From Caenorhabditis elegans (lineage: Eukaryota; Nematoda; Chromadorea; Rhabditida; Rhabditidae), in NCBI RefSeq assembly GCF_000002985.6, contig NC_003284.9, positions 13,702,001-13,766,000 of the forward strand: DNA of 64,000 nucleotides, in the 5' to 3' direction. The notes under the pieces were generated by a model. It worked only from the letters and a program-made list of their open reading frames with translations. It searched no databases and was not told the DNA's origin. The position numbers were made by a program, and so were the translations under genes. Positions 1 to 12,193 of the stretch are shown here, one piece after another. How positions within the stretch are numbered: the stretch's first letter is position 1; each line of letters starts with the position of its first letter.

Positions 1-3000
1 TTCTTCTGCAATCTCTCAAAAAATGTTTTACAATATCATTGTTTTTTTTTCAATTTTCGGTTCATTTTACCTTCAAAACTTGCACAGTTTCCTTTCATGA
101 AAACAAGTTCGTAGGAGTATCCTGTAGCAGGAAATTGAAAAATGAAATTGTTTGAATGTTCTTTAATCCAAACGCATTTTGATTTTTTTTCTAATATCCT
201 GAAACTAAGGATGAAAGGTATCCCATAGAAAAACCACCATACTCCGAAAGAAAAGTGCTTCCCAGTTCAAACAACGAACATCATAAACAAATTTACAAAC
301 GTTGCATTAATTGAACTTTTATGGAGTGCACGTAAAAGTTGCTGATGACGATTTGTAAGCGTAGGCGTAACTTGAATTTTCAGTATCAAAAAAGTTTGTG
401 AAAATGATGCGATACAGAAACAAACAATGACAAAACTCGAAATGATGCGTAATTTGTGCGTATATGATTTTTCCTACTTTGTGCCAGTTGTATTTTTTAT
501 GGCTTTTATTTACCGTGATTTTTCTGATTGTATGTGGTATTTTGTGCAGGATCTATTAATGTTGCGACATTTTTTTGTTGTTTTTTTTTAATTTTCAAGA
601 AGTTATAAATGAAGTGTGAAACTATATAACTTAAAGGTGAATATGAGCCATAAAAAAATTAGTACTACAGTTTCCAGTCTGCAGTCTCCTAGAGTATTTT
701 GTTGTAGTATCAGGGAATTAGTATTATATGTATTTCTAATTTTGCACAACTTTGAAAATTAATAACTCAGTATTTATTTATGTTGTTGTTGTTTTTTAAA
801 GCAGACAATTCAATAAGTTGGCTAAATTAGTCTTGCATGCCATCCTAATTGAGAAAATACGATGAGAATTCTAAATATTCATACGAGTTCATTTCCATGA
901 CCCTCACTCCATACTTCAACTTCAATTTTATTGTGGAGTGTCATAAACAAATATCCGGTGACCTTTCTTCTTGCGACAATTTTGTTAATAAGAAGTTGCC
1001 ACTTATTTTCTTTTTCTCCGGTCTTTATCCCAAAACGTCACTAACTACTAATTTCTGCTCCATTATACTCTTGCAATGATGTAACATAATACCAACACCC
1101 CCACGCAAAATTATATTTAATTAAAACATTTTGTGGATGAATATAGGCTTTTTGCGTATCCTTAAATAATTGAATTGTGTTCTAATGTGCATCGAATTAT
1201 TTGTGTTCCTTATCCAGACTTTATCCATACATTAAAGTAGTCGATGTGAGGTGCTGGTCGGAATAAGAAGGACTTGACATTTAGCTTGTAGGGAAATAAA
1301 ATCTAAAGATCGAGCTGATCTCTGATGATGTCGTATGCCGTGTAATCAGTGGTTATGGTCAAATTTTGTCCACTACTGCAAAACGTCACAAGTGGGCAGA
1401 AATTAATAAACAAAAATGTGATTCTGATCACCATTGTGGGTGGTATTTGATTACGTGTGGCATAGTGGTTTAATCAAATGTAATGTTGCTACTAAAATAA
1501 TCGAATAAGTTTTATTGCCGTAATGCAAACGTTTTCAGCATTTTGTAGTAGAATATGTATTCATAACAAAAATACCCCGGGGAGCAATAAATTGAAAACA
1601 AATCTTTGGATACCGAAATGAAAATGCTGAAGTTGATTTGGCAGAAATGAGTATACTAGAATAGTGACTTCAAAATAAAATTTAATAGGCCAAGTAAACA
1701 CTATTTCAAATTTAATTTTGAAAACCGAAAAAGGGAAAAAAGGTTTTTACCCAGTACAATAAGCAGGGTGGGTCATTTTTTTAGGGACCAAAATCGTGCA
1801 TACAGAGCATCAGAAAATAAATTCCAAACAGTCTGCAATGCCGCCCAAACGAATCATTTCAAAATTTGAGATTATATGTTACAGTATGGATAATTAATGT
1901 TGTACTGCTAATCTATATTTAAAAATTCTGATACTACATATATATAGGAGTCTGTTGTAAGTTGCATAATTTGACTCATGTGTACAATTGCTAAAAATTC
2001 AACACATCGCTCGCCATATAACGGTTTCGAGAGCCAAAACTTTTGTTTAAAATGTGATCTTCCATTGTTTCTGCAATCAATGTGTTCTTTAACTTGCTCT
2101 AAGTTATGTTACATCTGGTTTTGAACTTTTCATGGTCATTTGATCATATGGCCTTTCAGAAAACAAATGCATTCTGTGTTGTTCTCATTTCAATACGATC
2201 ATTTGGTTCACTTCATCTTTCTTTTACTTCCGTGGTCAGTGGAAAAAAAAAGCTAAATTCAGAAAATAGATCTCGAGCAACTGTCCGATGAAATCAGTTT
2301 GATCTCTTGGATTAGTTTTTTTTATTTATTAGAAGTATCATCATAACCAACACAATACACAAGCACAAAGCTCAATCGAGATTATGTGGGGTATCAAATG
2401 TAATCAAACGGTTTTGAAGTTGTTGACAGATTAATGGTTCTGCTGAACTTTTAAGTACTGTAAGAATGAAGGTATTCTTTCCGTTTTTTTTCTTAGAAAG
2501 TCAGAAAGGAAACCTTTTGTACAGAACTCTCTGTACTCTCTTGATTCTTAAATTATTATTATCTTTGTAATGGCTTTACTACAGTAAGCCACATTATTGT
2601 ATTATTACACACCCCATCCATTTGATTGTTTATATAACAATCTCTTTCCTTCCCGCCATCACATAACTCCGCCCCGCCCCCTGACCCCAAGGTAGCAGAT
2701 GCCCACTTTTTCATTCTTACCATTCCAATCTTACAGTGCGAGTGACCCTTGCACAGACAGAACACCCCCAACTCTTTTCCCAATCATTTTGTATTTTCTT
2801 TTCTTTATATTATTCAATAAACATCCACCACACAATCCATTGAACTGCCTCCAGCACACCTTTTCTAACAAAATTTTTGTTTGATTCCGAAGCCCCACAG
2901 TTAATGTTTCAGTGAGAATTTTATTTATTCTTTTAAATAAAATTTAAAAATATGACGTGCGTGTCCCAAAGAAAAAGAAGGAAAAAAGTCATAACCGGAA

Positions 3001-4900
3001 TGTGGGTGGTTTTCACGGAAATAGTGGTGCTTCTGAAGGTTCGAAAGATTGTTCAATTGTTACACGCTGTGCGCAAAATTTGGCACTCGCGAGTGTGTTT
3101 TGTTTCCGAATTCTATATTGGAAATATTGACATGCCATCTTCAGATTTCTGGAATTACTTGATGTGTTTATTTTAAGACTGGGTCTTAAAATAAAAATTT
3201 TGATTCTAAAAGTTGACGAATTGTAGGGCTGTTAGAGAATGATTGTTTGATAGTGATATCGTTCACGAACTATAGTTTAACAATTTTTTTGGAGGGACGT
3301 GTTTCTTACAAATTGTATAATACGAATTATGGGTGTTTTTAATTGTAAACGTTTGGAAACGAAAACTCAATTTATTACCACTGTAAGCTTACCCAGCTGG
3401 CAGTAGTACAAAGCCTCAACAAATTATGAAATCAAATAAATGAAATTCAAAATTTGATTTAAATCTACCTAAGACTTTTTAATTAGAAAACTGATGTTGG
3501 ACTTAGGTAGTTAATCCCTCGAAAATTCATAGTTCAAAATTTACCAAAAAAGTTCTTGAACCTGATATCATTATTATGAGTAAATCGTATAGAATTAATT
3601 GAAAGTATTGTGTGAGGATCACATGTATTCACAAGATGATGTTGGAAATCCTGCAGTAAAGTATTCGTCACTTGAAATTAGATTGAGAGTAGGTAAAGTA
3701 AACATTTGAAATGTAAAAAATTGTTTTGTGAAAAAAAAAACATCATTTGCAACCGTTATGCAAACTTGATTACCGTACTTATTGAATTAGGAGTAAATGA
3801 AAGACAAATATTAAAATGGTCTGTTCTGATAAAGGTTTTTTTAAAGTTCCATAATGTGCGGTTAATTTGTCGAAAAGTTTGTGAAAGGTCTATATAGTCC
3901 GTTATTAGAGACTAAATTTTTTGCCAATGTTTATTTTTTAACCTACATAATTGTATATTAAATAATATTCACTGACCTTAAAGTTGACATAAATCAAAAA
4001 ACTTCTAAGTAATGGTTGAAAAAGATTTTGCAAAACCTTAAAAACTTCGAGAAAGTTGGATAAGGACTATTGAAAAATTTCGCAAATGAACTGTAAACTG
4101 GGCAATAGTTAAAATGATGTTTATTACATTTTTGGTTTGATTTCCCTAATTTAATATTGCTCATACATAGGTTTGTGTTATGAGGTGTCCACAAAAATAT
4201 AAAAGTAAATGCTGTAATAAAGAGAAATGTTAAGATATTCAAAAAACGGAAATCTCAGTTTCCAACTTGTAGATTATTAGAAACAAACAAAAGTAATGTT
4301 TGTCAATAAACTCTTTAAATCTTTTCCTATTATATATCAAAAATAGAAACATTTTTTTACAATAGCCAGCTAACTTTTGATTACACGGGGTTAAATTATA
4401 ATATACAAATAAGTTTATGTTGTGTGGTTTTTATTTGAAATTGCCTTTCTCTACTCACAGGCTCATTTCTACTCATTTCAGTTAAAGTTTCCCCTTATTA
4501 AATATCTTGAGATAATTCTGACATGCAATATTCATTTTGCTTTTTAAATCTAGCCCGAATTCCATTCTGATTCACTATCCAAAACCTTGTTGTCTTCAAA
4601 TTCTGCGTCTCTTTTCTATCACCTTTCATCCTTCTTTACAACAAAACCGTTGCTCCGCCCTTGTTGCAAAGCTAAAAAATATGAAAGAGGATAATAAGAA
4701 AAAAAGAAAACAAGGGGTGGAGTTCAAAAATGGGCGGGGTTGGAGTGTCATGCTAATTGTTCAAATTTAAAGCGTCATGAGCTACTATAAAATGCTCTTG
4801 ATCCACTATATCTTTTTAGAACTGTGATGTTTATGTTAATTTTTTCTTATTATTTTTCATTCTGCCTCTCTATTTTATGAAATTTCTAGTGTAATTTTTT
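1..4900. other. AT-rich stretch with no supported gene
   Basis: I see no exon chain, tRNA or terminal-repeat element here. The open frames are short, have low-complexity translations and lack paired splice sites. A pyrimidine-rich, less AT-biased patch lies near 2640-2770 and another near 4560-4740, but neither gives a consistent reading frame. This is probably intergenic sequence or part of a long intron of a gene beginning outside the window. Confidence 0.6.
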
Positions 4901-4927
4901 TAAAATACTTGTACTTTTGCAGCAATA

Positions 4928-5637
4928 ATGAGTAAATTGGTAGCAATCCTACTTCTCCTTTCTGCCTGCTCTTCCTCGATGAACTGTGCGGTCATAATAT
5001 CAGACGACCAAATAATATTTTTAGTCAATAGAATTTGCACAAAGTCCATGACTTGCCCATACAAAGGTAGTTGAGATGATAATCTTATAGTTATTACTAA
5101 AATTTATCCTTTCCAGAATATGCGTCCATCCAACCACGAGACTGGGTCTGGAACAGGGATGCTGTCCTAACAGCACCCAGCGTTCAGTTGTACAAAGCTG
5201 GAAAAGTGCCAAAAATGCAAGTGATCGACTTGTTCCAGGTTTGCTGCAAATTAAAAAAAAGTAATATCAGTAAAATTTTCATTCGTTTTTTTTTTCAGGA
5301 GCAGTTTTGTTGCGCTTCAGAAGAATGCCTAGCACGTTGCAACATTGTCGAGATAAGAGAGAAACCATTAGTACAATTTGTATTGGAAAACTTCCCGAAA
5401 AATGCGCCAAAAATTCTTTCCTTGGAGTTGGAAGAGTTAAAGGTAGACAGTTTTTTGTTTGTGAACATTTTAAAATTGTTTAATTTTCAGGATTTTGAAA
5501 AACCGATTCGCAACTACATCAACGATTTAAAACATAACAAGGATCTCAAATTTGTTCCAGCCGAGGTTGAAGATTTTCTCGACTACTTAGACAGAAATAA
5601 TGACCGTATTATCGAAAAAATGAATAACTCCCAGTAA
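4928..5637 (+). CDS. Small secreted six-cysteine protein, function unknown
   Basis: There are four exons: 4928-5066, 5117-5238, 5299-5442 and 5491-5637. They join in phase to give 183 residues. The start is the first ATG after a TTTTGCAG acceptor ending at 4922, which looks like a trans-splice site. Residues 1 to about 21 form a signal peptide (MSKLVAILLLLSACSSS), so the protein is probably secreted. The mature part has six cysteines, at residues 37, 43, 91, 92, 97 and 101, enough for three disulfides. They are followed by a charged, helix-rich tail ending in an acidic and lysine-rich segment. There is no transmembrane segment after the leader. A poly(A) signal lies about 300 nt after the stop. 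I do not recognise the family; it is likely nematode-specific. The exon model is well supported by four phase-matched junctions, but the function is unknown. Confidence 0.8.
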
Positions 5638-5932
5638 CTTCTTTCCTCTCTCTCTTTGTCCTCGATTGCTCTATACCCGCCCCCTTTTTCTCTAGTTGCT
5701 TCACTACGCTTGCCACCTCGTGGTATACCCCACACATCAGACTTTCTCTCCATTAAGATCTTTTCTACGAGTAAGCTACTGTTAACAACTACCTAAATTC
5801 CAATTTTAACTACAATCCAATTCACCGTTGTTAGATTTCCCTATTTATGTAGTGCCCTATTTTTGTTGATTATAATTTATTTTGTTAGCTCCTGAACCAA
5901 ACTATAGTATTTATGAGCATGTATTTTTTATG

Positions 5933-5938
5933 AATAAA
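5933..5938 (+). other. Poly(A) signal AATAAA for the upstream secreted-protein gene
   Basis: A canonical AATAAA lies about 295 nt downstream of the stop codon at 5637 and is followed by further A-rich sequence. It is the best candidate 3' end of that transcript. Confidence 0.5.
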
Positions 5939-6046
5939 TAAAAAGGTGAACCTTGTTTTTGATGCTTTGGAAAATCGATTTTTCAGATTTTTTTCAGAAA
6001 AAAAAACCATTTTTCGCTGCTGTAGTTTGTCTATTTCAGGCTATAG

Positions 6047-6333
6047 TAGGGCTTCCAGCTGAGCGAGGCGCGAAGTGCAGGCCTCAAGCGGGCCTCACGC
6101 CGACGCCGCTGTGTGTGTGCAATGAAGTGCGAAAAGTAGGTAGTTGTAGCGGCCGACACTTTCGTGGATCCGCAGCTTGGCGTTAAACGAGTAGTTTGGT
6201 GTGTGCGCAACTTAGTGCGAAAAGTAGTTATTTGGAATCGGCCGACACGTTCGGCGTTCCGCGCCGCACTATACATGTGGCGTGAGAGACGTCGCGCAGC
6301 CGACGCCGTTGCGGCAACCTCATAGGAGCCCTA
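6047..6333. mobile_element. MITE-like inverted-repeat element, family 1 copy A
   Basis: The element starts TAGGGCTTCC and ends GGAGCCCTA, an inverted pair of about 9 bp. TA at both edges is consistent with a TA target duplication. The interior is GC-rich compared with its surroundings and contains two related blocks with 'CGGCCGACAC'. A reversed fragment of the same family is at about 7227-7430 and a third copy is at 32596-33350. It has no coding capacity, so it is a non-autonomous DNA transposon relic. Confidence 0.75.
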
Positions 6334-6633
6334 GGCAATAGTATCAATTTTCAAAAGTATGGAAAACTTGCAAGCTTGTGTGAAAAATTTCTGATTTGGT
6401 TTTTGTGTCACCAGTCAGCTGAGGTTTTCAATAAAAATGTGCATACAAAATCTACTTGTCTTGCTATTTTCAATAGAATAAAAAACAAAAATAGCTTAAA
6501 AAACAATATTGTATTGAGAATTTAAACAGCATAATAATGTTTTATATTTCTCAATGATTCTATTGGTCTCTAACTTTTTTCCGCATCCTAGAAATTGTAA
6601 AACGTTTCCCAACCCTATAAAATAAATCAAATT

Positions 6634-6639
6634 TTTATT
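6634..6639 (-). other. Poly(A) signal for the START-domain gene
   Basis: AATAAA on the minus strand (TTTATT on plus) lies about 85 nt past the minus-strand stop codon at 6721-6723, at a normal distance for a nematode 3' UTR. Confidence 0.5.
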
Positions 6640-6720
6640 CGGTATCCTAATTTAGACAAGTGTATATAAATATCAAAACATAAATGGTAAAAACATTTAA
6701 AGTTATCATTCAGGTAAGTT

Positions 6721-9700
6721 CTAGTTTTCCAAATGGGCAGCACACCATCCTGTCAGCTGATGATTCAATGAAACTTTCGTGCAATCTTTGCTGGCATATT
6801 TTTGAAGGTCTTCAAAAAATGACGCAATTCCCTGAAATTTAATTAGTTATGATATGATGTAAATGATATGAAATTTTCGCAAACTAGAGTCAATTTGTGC
6901 GTATACTTTATGCTTTTAATCTTTTCCACTAAACGACTCAAGAAAAACAAATGTTGATAAAATTTTTCTAGTTTGTAATCTGAAAACAAAAACTGAGCTC
7001 TGATACTAGCTGATGATTTGTCAGCAAAAGCATTAATTCATGTACATAATCAGTATACCTTTGGCATTAATGTATCAACGATGGTTTGTGGAACACCTTG
7101 TAGGTACAAATCTGCTTGCACAATCGATGTGATCTTGACACCGTCGCCTCTGGAAATTTTGAAAAGTTTTAGTTGGGAACACAATATTGAAGTTTTTGTT
7201 AGTAAATGGGAGCAGAGTTTGTGGGGATGATAGTGCGGCGCGGAACCAGGAACGTGTCGGCTGCTTTCAAACAACCATCTCTTCGTACTACTTTGCACAC
7301 ACACACCAAGAGACTTATTTTACGCCAAGTTGCGGAACACCGAACGTGCCGGCCGCTTCAAATAACTAACTTTCGCATTTTATTGCAAACACAGCGTCGG
7401 CGTGAGGCCGGCATTTTGCGCCTCAAAAAACTTACAGGGGATTAAGCATGAGAAGTGTGGGATAAGTTTGGGCTCGAACCACACCAGCAATTCTTGGCGA
7501 TTTCTCATGATCTACACTAACCATAACTACCGAACGGCTGCCTAAAAAAATTATGTAAAATTCAGGTCTTAATCTTTTTATAACCATCAACAGGATCATA
7601 TGCGAAACGACACAAATCAAGTGTTTCACGTGGAGATATCAAGCCCATCATTCTACCCTTTGTTTTGTGAAGAATCACTGATGTATCCTGAAATTTGATT
7701 TTTGGAGAAGTATAGAAGTTAAACTGACATAGCTGATCTCTTCGACAAGGCTTGTTCCTGCTGATTGGGAGTCCCATTTGTTGCGGTGAAGCCCTTGCGG
7801 ATGTATCATTGCAGAAACCTAAACTTTGATATGTAATTTTAGTTTTAAGAGTTTCTGAGTTTCTGACATGGTACAAAATTTCACCACTTCTTTGAAATGT
7901 TGTCTCATTTGTTTATCTCCCAAGCTGTTCAGCTCGGGCTTAGAAAAATCTAGTCTCTAATTATTTTTCTGTTTCCGCACACAACGATTTACAAAGCAGA
8001 GTCAAACGCTACCAAAGTAAACACGTTCCAAAATCGTGTTATCTGATCTGTCGCTCATGTTTGCGTGGTGAAAATCTTTAAAATAAGACAGTTGATGTGT
8101 CAGTCTTTCGATGAACATTGCAATTTTATGATCACTGAGGGTTCAAATAGCTAGTTCTAAAAAAGTATCAGTAAATAGATTACATAGAGAATAAGAGTTC
8201 AAGAAATCATTCAGAGCTTGTTTCACGATAGGAAAACGAAAATCATGGAGTAATTTGTTATTTCAGAAAATAAAATAGAACACTGCATATAAGCATATAT
8301 TATGTAAAGCATAAAATGTAAAATGGAGTAATTGTTTCAAATTTTTTCTACTAGGATGTTGAACTGATCAAATATAAATCAAAATTCAACAAGGAAATGT
8401 TTTTCATAAATTTTGGAATTGACAAAAATATACCCTAATATTTCAATAATTCATGAATTACCAAAACCTATACTAAATTGATGTGGACTTAAAAATTTTT
8501 TGTATCTACACTAGGTTTCATTCCCATACTTTGACTCATTCTCCCTTCATTTATCGGTCAAGGATCACCATTTTTATTCTTTTCCAGTTTTTCCATTAAC
8601 AAGCCCTGATTACATTACCTCAGCACAAGTTCTGTTCGGAATGCGCCCTTCGTAGCGGAAAATGTAATTATCCATAACATTGCATCTCATGCTCCAAATG
8701 CTTCCGGTTTTCTGAAACAACAATATCATGTTGGCCACTGGTGGGAGTTTGTACTCTGACGTAATGAGGGTGATAAACGAAATCGCACATTTATTCTCAT
8801 ACTCAAAAATACATGTTTTCTCGTGATCCCTATAACGATGTAACAGTGTGTCAGTATCGTGGGATTGTGAAGTTTGAATTTGAATTATTAGGTACATACC
8901 TAGGTATATTAGGAATTGGTAACTGTGGGGCTGACATATTGCATGTAACAATACACAATTTCTCAAAATTGAACATAGAAAACAAACTTTTAGAGCGCTA
9001 GATGTATCAACTATGATCTAAAAGTTGTCCTTTCTACATTAGGAAATAAACTTTTGATTTAAAATTAATGTAGAGCTATCGAACAATTACAGTCAATTAC
9101 ATTATTACTGTCTTCAACATTAAAAAAATTTCAATGACATATAACAGAAACAGTTGCTTCAAAAGCGCAGATTAACAGAAAAAACTTTTACTTCTAGTAT
9201 CTGCATTTTGTAAATGCTCGAATTTGAATAAAGCATACCAAAATTGAAGGATCAAGTTTATCTTCGGTTTTATCATTATTTCTTTTGGGTTCTACAGGAT
9301 GCGGCACAATTATGGTAACACGACATGTTGTTAGAAATTCTTGTATATCTCGAATATCGTTCATTCAAAAAAGATTTACAAAATCGCATTATTTGCAACT
9401 AACTTTATTTCTCCGACTTCACGAGCTTTATCACTAGGTATCCTACACCTACTGTAACTTTTTTGGGAAAAATGTGAAAGCGCAGAGAATGATAAACTCT
9501 AAGTTTAAACTGTTAATGTATTCGAAACAATCTGAAAAATGAAAATTATCAAGGTAAAAGTGCCTATCAGTTTTGCCGCGACCGTTACGCTTTTGCCATT
9601 TGTGTTTCCATAATTGCGCCGCATCCAATTTCAACATCAGTTTCTTGTTTTCAATAAGTAAGAAAACACCAGAATCCTCTAAAATGAGAGTTTCCCATTA

Positions 9701-9967
9701 CATTTGGTTGGCGAATATCAATGATTATTTACTTGACTATCAAAACTTTTAAGGATAACTTTCATTTTACAGTGTTATCTATTGATGAACCAATACGTTG
9801 GTTCGTTTTCAAAACTTTTTCCCCGCAGTACTTTTTCGGCCTCTAACCTTTTCGGAATGAAGTTGCCATTCCAAAGAGTGCAAAAGATGAAAAACACGGT
9901 TTTCAGCGTTTTGCATAGCCGCATCATACGTGGCATGGTAATCGCTGGTCTCTGTGGCAGGCATCAT
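6721..9967 (-). CDS. START-domain lipid-binding protein (StARD4/5/6-like)
   Basis: Seven minus-strand exons (9967-9848, 8711-8619, 7818-7729, 7687-7585, 7541-7436, 7149-7059, 6831-6721) join in phase to give 237 residues. That is almost exactly the length of a single-domain START protein. The sequence follows the fold from end to end. An N-terminal helix ends in LHSLEWQLHSEK, then comes the first sheet with YIFRYEGRIP, then HRNKWDS, then MGLISPRETLDLCRF (matching the family's 'SPRDFVD' segment). Next is ITSIVQADLYLQGVPQTIV (matching 'DLxGxLPxxxV'), and last a C-terminal helix SFFEDLQKYA. There is no signal peptide, so a cytosolic carrier of sterol or another lipid is expected; the ligand cannot be read from sequence. 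Intron 1 is about 1.1 kb and holds other exon-like pieces. The intron between the fifth and sixth exons contains a transposon relic. Assignment to the START superfamily is strong; the subfamily is inferred. Confidence 0.85.
7227..7430. mobile_element. Fragment of MITE family 1, copy B (reversed)
   Basis: Read on the opposite strand this matches the middle of the 6047-6333 element (shared blocks such as GTGCGGCGCGGAAC and CGCCAAG/TTGCGGAACACC). It lacks the GGGCTCC tips, so it is truncated. It lies within an intron of the START-domain gene, ending only a few bases from the 5' splice site at 7435. Confidence 0.65.
9239..9678 (-). other. Unassigned exon-like chain inside intron 1 of the START gene
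   Basis: On the minus strand, segments 9678-9589, 9531-9498, 9451-9405 and about 9365-9239 are open and separated by gaps of 57, 46 and about 40 nt. The gaps have usable splice sites, for example CATTTTTCAG before 9531 and GTTACAG before 9451. The first three segments are phase-compatible. The last starts at a possible ATG (9365) and ends at a GTATGC donor. The peptides are not low-complexity (for example MLKLDAAQLWKHKWQK), but I do not recognise them and the joins to the flanking START exons do not fit phase. It could be a small nested gene, alternative exons or a relic. Confidence 0.25.
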
Positions 9968-10261
9968 TGTGGTCAATGTGGTGTAGAGTGACGGATTAAA
10001 AGATTACCTGGAATTATGTGACGCTGAACTGTTTTGTGGTGATGTGAAAGAAATGATGAATACATATGGTTTTAAATTGAATGCGCAATATTCAATATTG
10101 TTTTAGTTTTTCACAAGTTAAATAAAATTAAAGTTAGTTAAAAAACAATGAATCAAAAGCATAGGTACAAAAAAAAAAGAAATGCGAGGTCTGTCGAAAC
10201 TGTCAATGAATATGCAATGTTCTTCCATCCCCATTTCGAGCTTACGCTACTCGATTGGAGC

Positions 10262-10600
10262 GATACAATCAATCTCCGTCGGCGGCGGCGGCGGCGACGT
10301 CAGACAAGCGTGAAAAGACGAAGCGTGCCCGTCAACCCAGTGGCCACACAATTTTCCATACGGCTTTCATCTGAAGCCAATAATTTGCATCATTGCCCTT
10401 CAAAACTGGATATGTTGGCTGGAATTGCATGGCGGACAAAGATTGATATCTGAAAACGCACTTACTGTGTTGCACGTCGTTTTTCGTTTACCGTCTTGGA
10501 ATGCTGCCAAAGATGAGGGAATGCGATTTGAATTCTGGGTTGGCACAAATTTATTGCCCTTTTTTAAGTGCAACCGGTTTTCTTTTTTTTTTAGGTGGAT
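10262..10600 (-). pseudogene. Coding-like island, possibly a decayed gene
   Basis: This patch is clearly less AT-rich than its flanks. One minus-strand frame reads plausible protein over most of it (segments with FQDGKRKTTCNT, CPPCNSSQHI, then GKLCGHWVDGHASS and a short poly-proline run), but two in-frame stops interrupt it. Splice-like sites exist (a GTAAAC donor and a GTTTTCAG acceptor 42 nt apart), yet no combination I tried removes both stops. The plus strand is also open here, so GC-driven chance openness cannot be excluded. I cannot name a family. Confidence 0.25.
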
Positions 10601-10992
10601 GGAATTTTAATTCAAAAAATATTTCAGATTCAAGAATTTGAGAGTTTTTCAAAGTCAACATTTTGTGTGAAAACAAAGTGTAACTCCATGGAACACCAAG
10701 AACTGCTGTTCACAAAAAAAATATTTGAGAAAACTCCACTTAGTTGTAGAATTCGTCAATTTCAAACTATTTCCAACAGCTAAAGTTATGAAATTTTTTC
10801 ACTAAAAGTAAATCAATTTTAGTTGTTTTGAGAATGATTGCTTTATTTTGTCACTCTGATCTTGAAAATATTGTTTAGTGGTTTTTCAGTGCCGACCATT
10901 TTTTTCAGCATTCTGATCATTGAGTGCTAATACAAAAGCTCAAACTCTTTTTTGAACCCTCACAGATCAAAAGTTTGGGATTAACTTAATTT

Positions 10993-11478
10993 TTAGTAGC
11001 AACACAGAGTCAAATGTACATGATTCTTCTCACACTTCTTGCGTGACGTCGCAGCTTCCTCCGCGAGCACGTCTATAGGAGCACAATTTATCAAAGTTCA
11101 TTGTAACGTGGGTAAGGTGGCAATTACATACCTGATACGCAAGGGGGATCAGTGTAATAAGTAGTTGCGTGTTCCTGCTCACATGAGAGTATTTTGGAAA
11201 ACAATGATGGTTGTTGGGATACAAAACTACTTCCGTGCTAGGATCTCAATCAGTTGTTTATTAGAATAAGCGATAAACATTGTATAATTGTTGCATGACT
11301 TGTAAGATGTGACACGTAAATAACATTACTATACGTTGGTCAGAAAAATGAGTAATTCTGTTAAAGAGGGGTTCAAAGGGAATTCAAGAATTCGGCAACA
11401 CTGAAAAATTATCGTAAAAAGTTCAACGACATAATTAATATACTTAGAAGGTATTACCAAGTCGAACGAGTTAAACAT
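10993..11478 (-). CDS. Candidate small cysteine-containing protein
   Basis: Four minus-strand exons (11478-11458, 11400-11335, 11237-11132, 11072-10993) join with matching phases (0, 0, 1) into about 90 codons and a TAA stop. The introns of 57, 97 and 59 nt have good consensus: GTAATA to TTTTTCAG, GTATAG to ATCCTAG, and GTATGT to CTCCTATAG. The second exon is hydrophobic (LTELLIFL). The last two contain cysteines and end in the CCY terminus. The first exon is short, and the frame stays open upstream of its ATG, so the true 5' end may differ. I recognise no family. Agreement of phase at three junctions is the main support. Confidence 0.35.
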
Positions 11479-11638
11479 GAATAATTGTTTTTCGAGCCAT
11501 CCCAGCAATATCACTTTTCGAATGCTCAATAAAATTTAAAACAGTATTTTTCTTTAACAGAATAATTTATTTCGTACTAATTAAGCATTTTTAAAATATC
11601 AGTTTAGTTTCTTACGATGTTCATTTTACAAAAAGCTA

Positions 11639-11727
11639 AGCCCAATGCGGGGCTCGAACCCGCGACAACCAGATTAAGAATCTGGTGCTCTACCGCGACT
11701 CGCGACTCGCGACTGAGCTAACCGGGC
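11639..11727 (-). tRNA. tRNA-Lys(CUU) copy with a 16-nt D-loop insertion (probable pseudogene)
   Basis: The acceptor stem, anticodon stem-loop with CTT, and T-arm match the other six copies here. The D-loop is lengthened by 16 nt, made of repeated units of GTCGCGA. The D-stem pairs GCTC/GAGC are kept, so the loop grows from 8 to 24 nt. Position 32 is also T instead of C. A T-run follows the 3' end as a Pol III terminator. The insertion most likely prevents the normal tertiary fold, so I expect it is non-functional or poorly functional. Confidence 0.85.
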
Positions 11728-12193
11728 GGCGATTCAACACCTGTCGCTACTTAAATAAAAAAGAAAAATCACGCGATAAACCTGCGATTTCACGTGTAAA
11801 ATAGGTAGGACAAGAGAAGTTTCAACTAGATATAATGGGTGGAATAGGGGAACTAATTGGATGAATTTTTCCAACTGAAAAAATTGAAAAAAGCAACATT
11901 TTCATGCAGTTCAAAACAATATATTTTCGGTATTTTATTCATTTGTTAATTTACATGGCCATTATAAAAAAAAGATTGCAGTCCCCATCAATTTTTATAA
12001 CAAACCTGAACAGAAAAAACGTTTTCAAGTATCAAAGTTACAAAGATTGACGACAACATGCGGATTGCCCAACAAAATTGATCGAAATTTATATTCATCT
12101 ACACACATACATTCGAAGAGGCCAAATCCTTTTTCGACATGTTGGGTATCGATATTAATATTGTGTTCAATCCGCATCGCACCTCACCTCGGT

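Noticed and set aside
6031-6276. Arginine-rich open frames on both strands at 6.0-6.3 kb
   Set aside because: They lie entirely inside a non-coding inverted-repeat element, and related copies at 7.2 and 32.6 kb do not preserve any frame.
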